A DNA stretch of 30,083 nucleotides from positions 1-30,083 of the forward strand of contig JBDTWS010000027.1 of the NCBI GenBank assembly GCA_040006575.1, given 5' to 3'. Shown here piece after piece: positions 1-9,188 of this stretch; within the stretch, counting starts at the first letter, position 1, and every line of letters begins with the position of its first letter. The position numbers and the translations under genes are program-made. Origin of the DNA: UKL13-2 sp040006575 (GTDB taxonomy: Bacteria; Pseudomonadota; Gammaproteobacteria; Burkholderiales; Usitatibacteraceae). Under the pieces are notes generated by a model. It did not search any database. It was not told where the DNA came from and saw only the letters and a program-made list of their open reading frames with translations.

Positions 1-2
1 TC

Positions 3-404
3 ACGCACGCACAGGAAATTGACAAACTCTCATGGATGGCCGGCACCTGGAGCCAGGTAAAAAACGGCGAGACGGTGGAGGAAAGCTGGCTGGGACCGCG
101 CGCGAAAATGATGACGGCCGTCAATCTCACGTCGTCGCCCAAGCGCGCCTCGTTCGAATTCCTGCGCATTGTCGAAGGTCCCTCGGGCCTGTCGTATATT
201 GCCAGCCCCGGCGGCAAGGCACCGACGGAATTCAAGATGAAGGAAATGGCCGGGAAGCGCGTTGTGTTTGAAAACATGGCGCACGATTTTCCGCAGCGGA
301 TCATTTACGCATTGGAAGCTGACGGTGTAATGATCGCGCGGATTGAGGGCAGCATCCAGGGGAAGGCACGCGAAATGGAATGGCGTTTCGAGCTGAAGAA
401 ATAG
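3..404 (+). CDS. DUF6265-like protein, 3' part (5' end outside window)
   Basis: The frame is open from the left edge and reads THAQEIDKLSWMAGTW before the first internal Met at 36, so the true start lies upstream. The HAQ just before the conserved start looks like the end of a secretion signal. The pattern W-M-A-G-T-W, then V-E-E-S-W-L-G-P-R, and later F-E-N-M-A-H-D-F-P-Q-R-I-I-Y is that of the DUF6265 family, small beta-rich proteins of unknown function of roughly 140-170 aa. At least 133 residues are visible, so only a short N-terminal piece is missing. The gene ends with TAG and converges on pbpC, with about 230 bp between the stops. The function is unknown and the family call rests on motif memory only. 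Confidence 0.75.
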   Translation, partial: THAQEIDKLSWMAGTWSQVKNGETVEESWLGPRAKMMTAVNLTSSPKRASFEFLRIVEGPSGLSYIASPGGKAPTEFKMKEMAGKRVVFENMAHDFPQRIIYALEADGVMIARIEGSIQGKAREMEWRFELKK

Positions 405-418
405 GCGAGTTCCAGTCC

Positions 419-535
419 ACCGTTCGTGCTGACCCGTCGACAGGCTGCGGATTTAAGGCATGTCGAAGCACCAACGCAATAATCTATTTTTATATCGCAG
501 CCCATCCATGGTTCGACAGGCTCACCACAATCGGG
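419..535. repeat. Degenerate intergenic palindromic repeats (two units, opposite orientation)
   Basis: Unit A (419-472) begins ACCGTTCGTGCTGA and ends TGTCGAAGCACC. Unit B (507-535) begins CCATGGTTCGACAGGCTCAC and reads in the other direction. Both resemble the intergenic element with arms GTTCGTGCTGAGCCTGTCGAA and its complement that I recall from many betaproteobacterial genomes. Unit A appears to carry about 20 extra bases in the middle. The pair sits between two convergent stop codons, the usual place for such REP-like elements. No gene is seen in the 405-635 spacer. Confidence 0.5.
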
Positions 536-576
536 AATGAGGTTGTTCAAGGTGAGGTGGCGATTAAACACAAGCA

Positions 577-626
577 CCGGCACGGCTTTCCGGCCGAAAA
601 CGCGCCATCAGCCGCGCCCGTGCTGG
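577..626. other. Long-loop inverted repeat downstream of pbpC
   Basis: CCGGCACGG at 577-585 can pair with CCGTGCTGG at 618-626 over nine base pairs (one G-T), closing a loop of about 32 nt. On the plus strand it is followed by AGTTTTAT, a poor U-tract. It lies just past the pbpC stop and might weakly terminate transcripts of the convergent upstream gene. Such a long loop makes this uncertain. Confidence 0.25.
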
Positions 627-635
627 AGTTTTATG

Positions 636-3056
636 TTACGGAACCAGTTCCACGTTGATATCGCGGCTATCGGACTGGCCGGATTCATTCACCGCGCGCA
701 ATACGAATTTCCCCGCGCGCGGCGGCTGCCAGGCGAGTCCCTCACCGGCATTTGCTTCACCCAAAAACGCTTCATTGGCGAACCAGTAAAGCCTGCCGCG
801 ATTGCCTTCTGCGCGCAGCGAAATGGCGACGGGTTTTGAAATGCGCGTGGTGTAGGTCACGGCGCGCAAGGGCGACACGATTTGCGGCTCGCCGGTCTGC
901 GCGTTGCGCACCAGCTTGTCACTGCCGCAATCGGGCAGCCTTGGCGGATCGCGACGCGGCATGCCGGCGTCACGGAACAGGCGCTGCATGTCGGAGGGCC
1001 AGTACTCCATCACCTGCCATTGCGTGGTCGGCCCTTCGTTGCAGACGGCCTCACCGGTGCGCGTGTCGACCAGCACGCGGCGATGGAGATTGGAAATGCG
1101 GATCGGCGATTTTCCCGGCATGTACCAGGTCGACACACGCTGGCTGCATTCCGCATTGGGCAGATCGCCGGAGGCGGCACAGACCTCGACACGGGTTATT
1201 CGCGGCGGTGGAAGGCGAAGCGCATCAGCAGGCACCAGGCCTTCATTTCGCAGCGCATCGACGATGTTGAAAAATAATGGCGCCGCAGCCGTGACCCCGA
1301 CCAGCGCAGGATTGCCGGTACCGTCGAAATTACCGGCCCACACCACCAGCACGTGATGGCCGAAAACGCCGGCGGTCCACGCGTCGCGAAATCCCCACGA
1401 TGTTCCCGTCTTCCATGAAACAACCGGCTGCGCGGGCAGGCCGGTGTCGGGGCGGGGATTTGTTTTCAACATGTCGAGGACGACGAACGAAGCTTCTTCC
1501 GAAAGCAGTCGGGTCGCTTCGCTGGATTGCTTGTCCCGTCGGGGTGGCGCTTTAACTTCCGGCTGTGACACCCGGTATTTGATCGGCTTCAGCTCACCGC
1601 CATTGGCCAACATCGCGTACAGGCGTACGAGCTCTTCCATCGTGACCTCGCCCCCGCCCAGCGTCAACGCGAGGCCGTAATGTTTCTCGCTGGCAAGGTT
1701 GGCAACACCCGATGTCTTCATCAGGTCATACAGACTCGGGCGCGTCAGCTTCGATGCGACCAGCACGGCCGGCACATTGCGGCTGCGTGTGAGCGCGTCC
1801 TGTGCGTTGATCGGACCGACAAAGCGGCCATCGAAATTTTCCGGGCTGAACGGGCCGAATGCGGTGGGTGCGTCCTTCAACACGCTCATCGGATGCAGCA
1901 CGCCCTGGTCGAATGCGAGTGCGTAGATAAACGGTTTCAACGTCGAACCCGGCGAGCGCTTGGCCAGCACACCGTTCACCTGGCCGTCGATGTCTTCGTC
2001 GTGGAAATCGGCAGACCCGACCAGCGCCTTGACCTGCATGGTATCGGTGTCGATCAGGATGGCGCTGGCATTGCGAATGCCGTTGTTGCGCTGTTGCTCG
2101 ATGCGCTGGGTGATGCTGCGCTCAAGTGTCGATTGCATTTTCACGTCGATGCTGGAAAAAACTTCGCCCTTGCTTTCCTTCAGTAACTGGTCGGCCAGAT
2201 GCGGTGCGGCGAACGGCAATGTCGCCGCCGCACGCGGGACAATGGCGTGCGTGGCCCCAAGCCGCTCATCTTCGGGATGCGCAGCCAGCCAGAGATTGGC
2301 CATGCGCAAGCGCGCGTCTGCCAGCGCCGCCGAACCCGATTTATTGCCACCACGCGCTGCGGGATTTTGCGGAATCACCGCCAGTGAAAGCGCTTCCGGC
2401 AATGTGAGATCGATCGCACGTTTGTGAAAATAAACCAGGCTCGCTGCACCCGCGCCTTCGATATTGCCGCCATAGGGTGCAAAGTTGAGATAGGCCTCGA
2501 GGATGTCGCGCTTGCTGTAGCACGCCTCGATCCACAACGCCGCCGCGATCTGCTGCAGTTTGCCGCTGATGCTGCGGCTGTCGATGTCGTAGTACTTGCG
2601 CGCGAGCTGCATGGACAGTGTCGAACCGCCCTGCCTGCGTTCGCCGGAAAACGTCGCGCGCGCGCTCCGGGCCAGCGCCAGCGGGTTGACGCCAGGATGC
2701 CAGTAGAACCAGCGGTCCTCATAGCGCATCACCGCTTCGGTGAGCTTGGGCGAGATGGATTCCAGCGGCGTCCACAGGCGGTATTGCTCGTCGCGCGCGG
2801 TGGTCAGGCGCAGCAGGCTGCCGTCGGCGGCGTAGACGGCGGAAGAGTATTGGGCGAAATCGCGCAACGGTGGATGGGGCATGAGCCGCACGGCACAAAG
2901 CACGAGTGCAAAGAGAACAAAGGCAGTCAGCGCACGCTTTAGCGCCCCGCCCTTGCGACGAAGCGGCAAATGTTTACCGATCGATGCGCCGCCGCCTCCC
3001 GTTGCCGGGAGGCTGCGGCGGTTCACGCCTGCCACTAATTTTGCGAATTTATCCAC
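636..3056 (-). CDS. pbpC: Penicillin-binding protein 1C (bifunctional transglycosylase/transpeptidase)
   Basis: This 806-aa class A penicillin-binding protein polymerises and cross-links peptidoglycan at the outer face of the inner membrane. A basic cytoplasmic tail (1-40) precedes one membrane helix (about 41-58). The GT51 glycosyltransferase domain follows, with catalytic-type E113 in RYEDRWF and the RRQGGSTLSMQLARKYY block (140-156). The transpeptidase has S371-TLK, the S425-R-N427 motif and K549-TG. The C-terminal region from about 620 to 806 matches the extra domain typical of PBP1C. The gene starts 11 nt after the macroglobulin stop, the same order as yfhM-pbpC in E. coli, so the two are surely one operon. 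The start chosen is GTG with only a weak upstream GGGAAA; other GTG codons lie a few residues in, so the N-terminus is uncertain by about 10 residues. Confidence 0.95.
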   Translation of the reverse strand: MDKFAKLVAGVNRRSLPATGGGGASIGKHLPLRRKGGALKRALTAFVLFALVLCAVRLMPHPPLRDFAQYSSAVYAADGSLLRLTTARDEQYRLWTPLESISPKLTEAVMRYEDRWFYWHPGVNPLALARSARATFSGERRQGGSTLSMQLARKYYDIDSRSISGKLQQIAAALWIEACYSKRDILEAYLNFAPYGGNIEGAGAASLVYFHKRAIDLTLPEALSLAVIPQNPAARGGNKSGSAALADARLRMANLWLAAHPEDERLGATHAIVPRAAATLPFAAPHLADQLLKESKGEVFSSIDVKMQSTLERSITQRIEQQRNNGIRNASAILIDTDTMQVKALVGSADFHDEDIDGQVNGVLAKRSPGSTLKPFIYALAFDQGVLHPMSVLKDAPTAFGPFSPENFDGRFVGPINAQDALTRSRNVPAVLVASKLTRPSLYDLMKTSGVANLASEKHYGLALTLGGGEVTMEELVRLYAMLANGGELKPIKYRVSQPEVKAPPRRDKQSSEATRLLSEEASFVVLDMLKTNPRPDTGLPAQPVVSWKTGTSWGFRDAWTAGVFGHHVLVVWAGNFDGTGNPALVGVTAAAPLFFNIVDALRNEGLVPADALRLPPPRITRVEVCAASGDLPNAECSQRVSTWYMPGKSPIRISNLHRRVLVDTRTGEAVCNEGPTTQWQVMEYWPSDMQRLFRDAGMPRRDPPRLPDCGSDKLVRNAQTGEPQIVSPLRAVTYTTRISKPVAISLRAEGNRGRLYWFANEAFLGEANAGEGLAWQPPRAGKFVLRAVNESGQSDSRDINVELVP

Positions 3057-3067
3057 GATGTTTCGCG

Positions 3068-6000
3068 TTATTTCCCGACCCGTTCCACCACGATCTTGCC
3101 GGGCATTGACCGCGCCTGCACATCACGCTCATACATCGACTCACCATAGGCAGGTGGAACGATGAACGTGCCCACATTCGTAGCGCGAATGCGATAGCGG
3201 TATTCCGACACGTTCGCACCGACGGTGCCGTACAGGACCACGCGCTCCTCACGCACATCGGCATATTCCACATTCCAGCCACCGATATTGCCGAGGCGAT
3301 TCACGAATGCGCCCTTTTTGGCCGGCTGCACATTGGGCGCGTCGATCGGGTTCAGCACCGGCTCGAATCCACCCGGCAGCAAATCGACCAGCGCGATGTT
3401 GGGAATGAAATCGCGGCCGATGCTGCGGAACTTGAGCCGCACCGTCAGCTCCTGCCCAACTTTCACTGACGTGATGGGTTTCCCTTCCGCATCGATGTAT
3501 TCGCGGATGATTTCCATGCCGGATTTCAATTCGGTCATCGGCGGCGCCTTGTCGAAACCGGATTCGGCGACGGCGTAGTACGAGGTCATGTTCATCTCGT
3601 TGCCGAACTTGAGCTTCGCGGTGCCCATGGAGAACGGCACACGCGGAATCAGGTTTTGCGGCAATGCCAGCGCCTGCGATTTACCGTCCTTGCCAATTTC
3701 GGCAATGCTGATCTTGCCCGCGATCTTGCCTTCGATCTGCGTGGCATAGGCGTCCAGCGCCAGGATCACATAGGCCGCAGAATGCGTATTGAAGCGGCTG
3801 TCCTGGATGGTCTTCATCATCGATCCCATCGTGGCGAAATCGAGTTTCTTCGCGCGATCGGGAAAGTGGCGCGAGGCGATGTAGAGCGTTTGCGCATCAC
3901 GGATGGTCGGATCGTAATAGTGCTCATAACGATACGGCTCGCCGCGCTTTTCAAGCTGTGCGAGAGGCTCATCCATCAATTTGCCGGCCTGCTTCTCGTC
4001 CTTCATGAGCTTGTAACTGCCGGCCAGGAATACGGCGATGGAATCCTTCTGCCATGCCGCCGGATACTTCTTGTCCAGTGTTTCGCGCAACGCAGCCAGG
4101 TAGGTTGAGGTGACGGTTCCCTGGCGCGTCAGCAGGTAGGTTGCATAGGCGCGCGTGCGAACGTCGTTCAGGTCTTTCGCAGGACTCGCGGCAACTTGCT
4201 GCAACCATGAATTAGCTTTCGCAATCATGTCAGGCGGAACGGCATAGCCGCGTTCGCGCGCTTCGATCATCATGTGGATGGCGTAGACGGACACATATTC
4301 GTCAGCCTCGACGGAAGCGGTCCACAGGCCGAACCCACCCTCAGCGTTCTGTCGCGAACGCAATACCGCCAGTGCGGAATTGAACGCCTGTTGCGCCTTG
4401 GCCACGCCATCCTTCTGCGACGCATTGCCGAATTCCGGCCGCTGTCCCAACACCACCGACGGGAACGCGCGGCTGGTGATCTGCTCCGAACACAGGTGCG
4501 GGAAACTGTCGAGATAGGCCATCAAACCGTTGGCGATGACCAGCGGCAGCGGCGATACGGCCGCCTCGCCTTTGCGATATTCGGCGAACACGTCGCGTTT
4601 CACGGCCACTTCCTGCGAACCGGTAAAGCTGCCGACTGTGACCTGCGTGTAATACGGACCGGCCGGGCGCACGCTGACATCGGTGCTCAGCTTGGCGGAC
4701 TTCTCCGGCTGTCCATTGAGCGTGGCGCCAAAGGTCATCGTGGCGGAACCCAACTTTACAACCGCGCCGGATTTCGCCTTTAGGCGATAGATGGCGACGC
4801 CCTCTTTTTTCTCGGCGATCTTGAGCGACTGCGTTTCGCCGCCGATCACCTCGAGATGCGGCGAGACTTTCAGCGACACCGCGATCTGCGCATCCTTGCC
4901 GGAGCCGGCGACATTGTTGGCAACGCCAACCGACACCTCAAACTCATCGCCCGGTGCCACCGCCAGCGGTGCATTGGGCGAGAGCACGAAGTCGCCCTGC
5001 ACAATGGTCTTGCCGCTGAGCGTGCCGATGGCCTGCTCACTGACACTGACGGCCATCAGCCGCATGGTGCCGTTGAATGTCTCTGGCACGGTGTAGCTGA
5101 ATTCCTGTTCGCCGTTGACGTCGACAATACCGGACCAGTACACCGCCGGCTTGTCGCGCTTGCGCTTGAACGGGTTGAGGTTTTTGCCCAACGCACCTTC
5201 GGCATCACCACCGGGTGCTGCTGCCTGCATCAGCTTCCTGAATTCCGGAAGAATCAGATCGAGGATTTGCGAGGTGCGCACATCCAGCGAACGCTTCTGG
5301 AAAAAATGCGCCAGCGGATTGGCTTCCTGGTAGCGCGCGACCTGCAGTATGCCTTCATCGACCGCGAACACGACCGCGCGTGTGGGCTGCTCTGCGCTCA
5401 GTTTTATTTTCAGCACTTCACCCGGTTTGACTTTCGCCGGTGCGTTGAAGCTCAGTTTGTTGGTGCGCTTTGACAGGTTGACCGAGAACGGCACCGTGCC
5501 GTACGAAAGCGGGCTCATGAAGATTTCATCCGATCCCGGATCACGAATGAATTGCACCGTCACGTAGCCATTGCCTTCGAAATCGGCGGGCAATTTTATT
5601 TTCTGCACGGATGCCTGCGTGGTCGACTTGAACCATTGCTGCGCATACACCTTGTCGCGCTCGATCGTGATCAGTCCCGCGCCGGCATAAGGCGCACGAA
5701 TGCTGACCTCGATATCGTCGCCTGCCGACACGTCCTTGTTCTTCAGGGTGAGCTGGAGTTCAGCATTCCGGTCCAGCGAACGCGTGACATTGCCCGCGCC
5801 GACCACGGTGAACTCGATGCGATTCTGTTCCACGCCGTCGGCATTGCGGATCCGGTAGAAGAAGGTACCGGGTGTCGCTGTATCCAGCGGCAGGTTGAAG
5901 CCGCCCGCCGGAATGGACAGTACGCTTTCCTTGACGGGAATTTCCTTGGGGCGCGATTCGTACTTGTAGGTGCCATTGGCCTGCTTCAGCAGAACCGATA

Positions 6001-9000
6001 CGAAGCGGCGCTCGATGAGTTCAAGTTTCAAATCGCCGACCGCGATTTTCTTCGCTTTCGGATCGATCGCGATGACGTTGACAATGCGCTTTGAGCCGCG
6101 CGATACATACGCCATGTCGCCATCCGGCTTGAAGCCGACCAGCCACGGCAGTTCCGACACCAGCATCGCTGTATCGGCCGCCACACTGCGACCGCCCTCG
6201 GGCTCAAATGCGCGCGCGAGGAAATGCAGGCGGTAGGTGGCGCGCGCATAGCGCTCCAGCCCAAGCGCGAATTCGGCATTGCCTTCGTCATCGGTCGTGC
6301 CGTCGTTCAGCTTGTCCGAATAGCCTTCCTTGGCCCGCAGCGGATCATAGAACCGGTAGTCCGGAAAACTGCGGAACGCGGGATAAGCGGGCTGCAACGT
6401 CAGCGTGGCTTCCACGCGCCGGTTGGTGGCCGGCGTGCCGAACAGGTTCTGCACGTTGACCTTGCCCTTCAATTCAGCCGGTGACACCCAGCCTTCGGTG
6501 ACTTCGGCTGACAGCTTGGCCACCACCTTCATCCGGTCCGGCAAAAACTCCTGCACGCGCACCGTCACCGAACCCAGCTGCGTATTGGCCTGGCCATCCT
6601 TCACGGTGTACAGGTTCACGGTGTAGTTGCCGGTGGGCGAGGTTTCCTGCGTGGTGTGATTGAGCTCGTTGAATCCACCCGCGCCTAGCTTGATCTTCTC
6701 GCGCTTGACCGAAAGGCCACGGGGATCAGTGACTTCTACTTCCAGCGGCAGGCCTGCAACGGCTTTTGCCCAGTTCGCGGCCTTGACGATCATGCCGATA
6801 TTGATGGTGTCGCCGGGACGATAGATGCCGCGATCGGAAAACAGATACGCGGACAACGTGCCGGGCTGCAGTGTGTTGCGAATGCCACCCACGTCGAAGC
6901 GCGAGAAATCCAGGCCGCGATCACGGCGGTTCAGCGGCAGGAAACTCATGTCGCCGGCCTTCTTCACCAGATACATTAACGGCGTGCGTTCGCGTGACAG
7001 GTTTTCCAGTTTGGCGAATTGCGCGCGGCCATTCGCGTCGGTGGTCTGCGAGAAGAGTGTAAGGCCGTTCTTGCCGATCACCTCGACTTCGGCGCCGGAC
7101 ACTGGCAGGCCGCTGGCGATGGACTGGATGTACACATCCTGCGATCCATCCAGCGAACGCTTGACGAGGATGCCCAGGTCGGTGACCAGTAACAGGCGGA
7201 AGTCTTCGCGTTCCGAGGGCTCTGCCTGGTCCTGCTGGCCCTGGTTACCTTCGCCTTCGCCCTCATCGGGCTCAGCCGGTTCTTCATCGTCTTTCCTGGC
7301 GCGTTTGCGGTCGAGCCTCGGATCGTAACCCTGCACACGCAACAGGAAAATTCCGCGCTTGTCGGCACCGTCTTTTTTCAAGTACTCGCCCAGGTTCAGC
7401 GCTTCATAGTGCGCCTTGCCCTGCTTCAGTCTCGGCAACGGAATCTTTTTCTCGAAGCGTTCGGCCAGGTTATCCATGCCGAACGAACCAACGAATTGCG
7501 GCTTGTCGAAATTGCCTTCGGATTGCGTGACCAAATGCTGCAGCTGGGCAGGCAATACGCGGCCCACATCCATTTTCACGCCGGGAAGATCGCGCACCAT
7601 GATGGCGATTTTCTTCTCACCGCTCATGGCCAGCAATGCGCCCTGTCCCAGGATGTTCAGCTGCGCGGGGAATGGCGGCACCTGCACGAGCTGCTGTACG
7701 CGCTTGGCCAGCGTATAGCCGCCAAACGATTTCATCCCACGCTCGACCTGCACATACAGGTAGCGACCGATCGGCGCGTTGTACTTGAATACGTGATTTT
7801 CGCTATGCTCGCGTTCCCCGGCCACCAATTCAAGTTCGACTTTAGTCGACACCGCCAGCAACTCTTCGGAAATTTCCTTCGGATCGCCCCAAGCGTAGGG
7901 TTCGATACGATCCTCTTTTTTCGTTTTTGGGTTGTACACCGGCAACAGCCATGCCGTTGTGGCGGACTTGATGTCTTTCTCAAGCGTGCTGGCCGACAAC
8001 GTCACCGTGACAACCTGCTCTGGTTCGCTCTTCGCCGTCATGGCGACCGTTACACCGACCTGCTTTACGGCGAGGCTCGCGAGGCCCGGCACGCGCACAA
8101 CGCGCGTGATCGCACTGTCGAATGGCTTGCCACCGCGCACGGCCGCCACGCCGCTGTCCACTTTCAATTCGATACTGCTGTCTTCCTGCGGTGTGGAAAG
8201 ATTTTCCGAATGCACAAACGCGTTGAGTTTCAGTTTGTCGTAACTGACGGTGAATTTTGTGCGCTCGCGTCCTACACCCCAGACGCCTTCAGTCTGCCCT
8301 GCCAGTTTCAGCTCGATCCGCTTTTCCAGTTCAGCCGCATTCACCGGCTGCGAAAAATTAATATCGAATACCGCTTTCTTTAGCGTGGGGTTGGTGGGGT
8401 CCTGGTAAAACTGCGAGCGGCTGACCTTGGCGATGAACGCGGGCGTTTTGAATTTGGGGGTGTAGTTTTGCAGCACGATCTGCGGCGCGACTGCGTTGCG
8501 GTCAAATTCGATTTGATGCTCCGACCCGACGGGCCAGTCTTCCTTGGGCTGGAATTCGAGCTCCTTGTCATCGGTCCATTTCCATTTGCCTTCGATGGGT
8601 GGCGTGATGCGAATTCCGGAAGGAATCTCTTTCCCCACCAGCGCCAGCGGCGCAACCGATTGAGCGAAATGCACCAGCAGCGGCCGCGGATCGCGGTCTT
8701 TCTCGTCTTCGTTTTCAATCGGCGTGCGCGGTGGATTTTCCACCGTGAGCTTTACCTCCACCGGCTTGGGCCTCGCCTGCCACCATTTGTAGCCATAAAT
8801 GCCGCCTGCGGTGATCGCCACCAGCAGCAGCGCTAAAATGCCCGCGCGCGCAGGATTCGCCGCCGTCCATTTACTGCCCGCCCCGATTCGTGCGCCGGAC
8901 CAGCGCGCCCATGGCGGTGCAGCCCAAGCGACATTGCCGAAAATAGGTGTGAGCGCACGTCCCGACAGACGTGCAAAAGCGCGCCCTGCCCTGATGGCAA

Positions 9001-9028
9001 GGTCGCGAATGGAGGTGACGAGCTTCAT
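3068..9028 (-). CDS. Bacterial alpha-2-macroglobulin, thioester type, membrane-anchored
   Basis: This 1986-aa periplasmic protease trap is homologous to E. coli YfhM/ECAM. I start it at the ATG at 9028, not 21 nt upstream, because AAAGGGGAAG sits just before it. A basic N-terminal segment (1-60) is followed by one hydrophobic helix (about 62-80, ILALLLVAITAGGIYGY) and no lipobox, so it should be tethered to the inner membrane by that helix. Macroglobulin-type beta domains follow, including GIYRPGDTIN near 732. A likely bait region lies at about 1260-1285, then the thioester motif C1513-S-E-Q1516 (bases 4481-4492), an alpha-helical thioester domain, and a C-terminal MG domain. An acidic low-complexity stretch (about 580-608, rich in E, D, G and Q) interrupts the N-terminal half. 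pbpC follows 11 nt downstream. The likely role is trapping proteases that breach the outer membrane, while PBP1C repairs the wall; this pairing is an established proposal, not shown here. Confidence 0.95.
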   Translation of the reverse strand: MKLVTSIRDLAIRAGRAFARLSGRALTPIFGNVAWAAPPWARWSGARIGAGSKWTAANPARAGILALLLVAITAGGIYGYKWWQARPKPVEVKLTVENPPRTPIENEDEKDRDPRPLLVHFAQSVAPLALVGKEIPSGIRITPPIEGKWKWTDDKELEFQPKEDWPVGSEHQIEFDRNAVAPQIVLQNYTPKFKTPAFIAKVSRSQFYQDPTNPTLKKAVFDINFSQPVNAAELEKRIELKLAGQTEGVWGVGRERTKFTVSYDKLKLNAFVHSENLSTPQEDSSIELKVDSGVAAVRGGKPFDSAITRVVRVPGLASLAVKQVGVTVAMTAKSEPEQVVTVTLSASTLEKDIKSATTAWLLPVYNPKTKKEDRIEPYAWGDPKEISEELLAVSTKVELELVAGEREHSENHVFKYNAPIGRYLYVQVERGMKSFGGYTLAKRVQQLVQVPPFPAQLNILGQGALLAMSGEKKIAIMVRDLPGVKMDVGRVLPAQLQHLVTQSEGNFDKPQFVGSFGMDNLAERFEKKIPLPRLKQGKAHYEALNLGEYLKKDGADKRGIFLLRVQGYDPRLDRKRARKDDEEPAEPDEGEGEGNQGQQDQAEPSEREDFRLLLVTDLGILVKRSLDGSQDVYIQSIASGLPVSGAEVEVIGKNGLTLFSQTTDANGRAQFAKLENLSRERTPLMYLVKKAGDMSFLPLNRRDRGLDFSRFDVGGIRNTLQPGTLSAYLFSDRGIYRPGDTINIGMIVKAANWAKAVAGLPLEVEVTDPRGLSVKREKIKLGAGGFNELNHTTQETSPTGNYTVNLYTVKDGQANTQLGSVTVRVQEFLPDRMKVVAKLSAEVTEGWVSPAELKGKVNVQNLFGTPATNRRVEATLTLQPAYPAFRSFPDYRFYDPLRAKEGYSDKLNDGTTDDEGNAEFALGLERYARATYRLHFLARAFEPEGGRSVAADTAMLVSELPWLVGFKPDGDMAYVSRGSKRIVNVIAIDPKAKKIAVGDLKLELIERRFVSVLLKQANGTYKYESRPKEIPVKESVLSIPAGGFNLPLDTATPGTFFYRIRNADGVEQNRIEFTVVGAGNVTRSLDRNAELQLTLKNKDVSAGDDIEVSIRAPYAGAGLITIERDKVYAQQWFKSTTQASVQKIKLPADFEGNGYVTVQFIRDPGSDEIFMSPLSYGTVPFSVNLSKRTNKLSFNAPAKVKPGEVLKIKLSAEQPTRAVVFAVDEGILQVARYQEANPLAHFFQKRSLDVRTSQILDLILPEFRKLMQAAAPGGDAEGALGKNLNPFKRKRDKPAVYWSGIVDVNGEQEFSYTVPETFNGTMRLMAVSVSEQAIGTLSGKTIVQGDFVLSPNAPLAVAPGDEFEVSVGVANNVAGSGKDAQIAVSLKVSPHLEVIGGETQSLKIAEKKEGVAIYRLKAKSGAVVKLGSATMTFGATLNGQPEKSAKLSTDVSVRPAGPYYTQVTVGSFTGSQEVAVKRDVFAEYRKGEAAVSPLPLVIANGLMAYLDSFPHLCSEQITSRAFPSVVLGQRPEFGNASQKDGVAKAQQAFNSALAVLRSRQNAEGGFGLWTASVEADEYVSVYAIHMMIEARERGYAVPPDMIAKANSWLQQVAASPAKDLNDVRTRAYATYLLTRQGTVTSTYLAALRETLDKKYPAAWQKDSIAVFLAGSYKLMKDEKQAGKLMDEPLAQLEKRGEPYRYEHYYDPTIRDAQTLYIASRHFPDRAKKLDFATMGSMMKTIQDSRFNTHSAAYVILALDAYATQIEGKIAGKISIAEIGKDGKSQALALPQNLIPRVPFSMGTAKLKFGNEMNMTSYYAVAESGFDKAPPMTELKSGMEIIREYIDAEGKPITSVKVGQELTVRLKFRSIGRDFIPNIALVDLLPGGFEPVLNPIDAPNVQPAKKGAFVNRLGNIGGWNVEYADVREERVVLYGTVGANVSEYRYRIRATNVGTFIVPPAYGESMYERDVQARSMPGKIVVERVGK

Positions 9029-9042
9029 GACTTCCCCTTTTG

Positions 9043-9062
9043 CCGCCACAGAAATGTGGCGG
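9043..9062. promoter_or_regulatory. Perfect hairpin in the macroglobulin 5' leader
   Basis: CCGCCACA (9043-9050), GAAA, TGTGGCGG (9055-9062) forms an eight-pair perfect stem with a four-base loop. In the minus-strand mRNA it ends only a few bases before the AAAGGGGAAG ribosome binding site at 9031-9040. There is no U-tract, so it does not look like a terminator. It could modulate translation or mRNA stability of the macroglobulin-pbpC message, or bind a protein as DNA. AT-rich DNA upstream (about 9066-9095 on the plus strand) may hold the promoter, but I see no convincing -35/-10 pair. Confidence 0.5.
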
Positions 9063-9188
9063 AGACATAACTTGTTATAGGGATAATATTAGGCGATTGA
9101 GGTGGAAAGATGTCATTGCCACAGGGATTAAGGCGAAATTGTGCGGCCCTGGCCGTATTACTTTCGAGCCGTCTTCCCGATTGGCTTT

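Noticed and set aside
7409..8383. 324-aa plus-strand open frame
   Set aside because: It is antisense to the macroglobulin gene, which has clear domain motifs through this region.
9043..9062. Hairpin as an intrinsic terminator
   Set aside because: There is no T-tract on either strand, and on the minus strand it is followed at once by a ribosome binding site.
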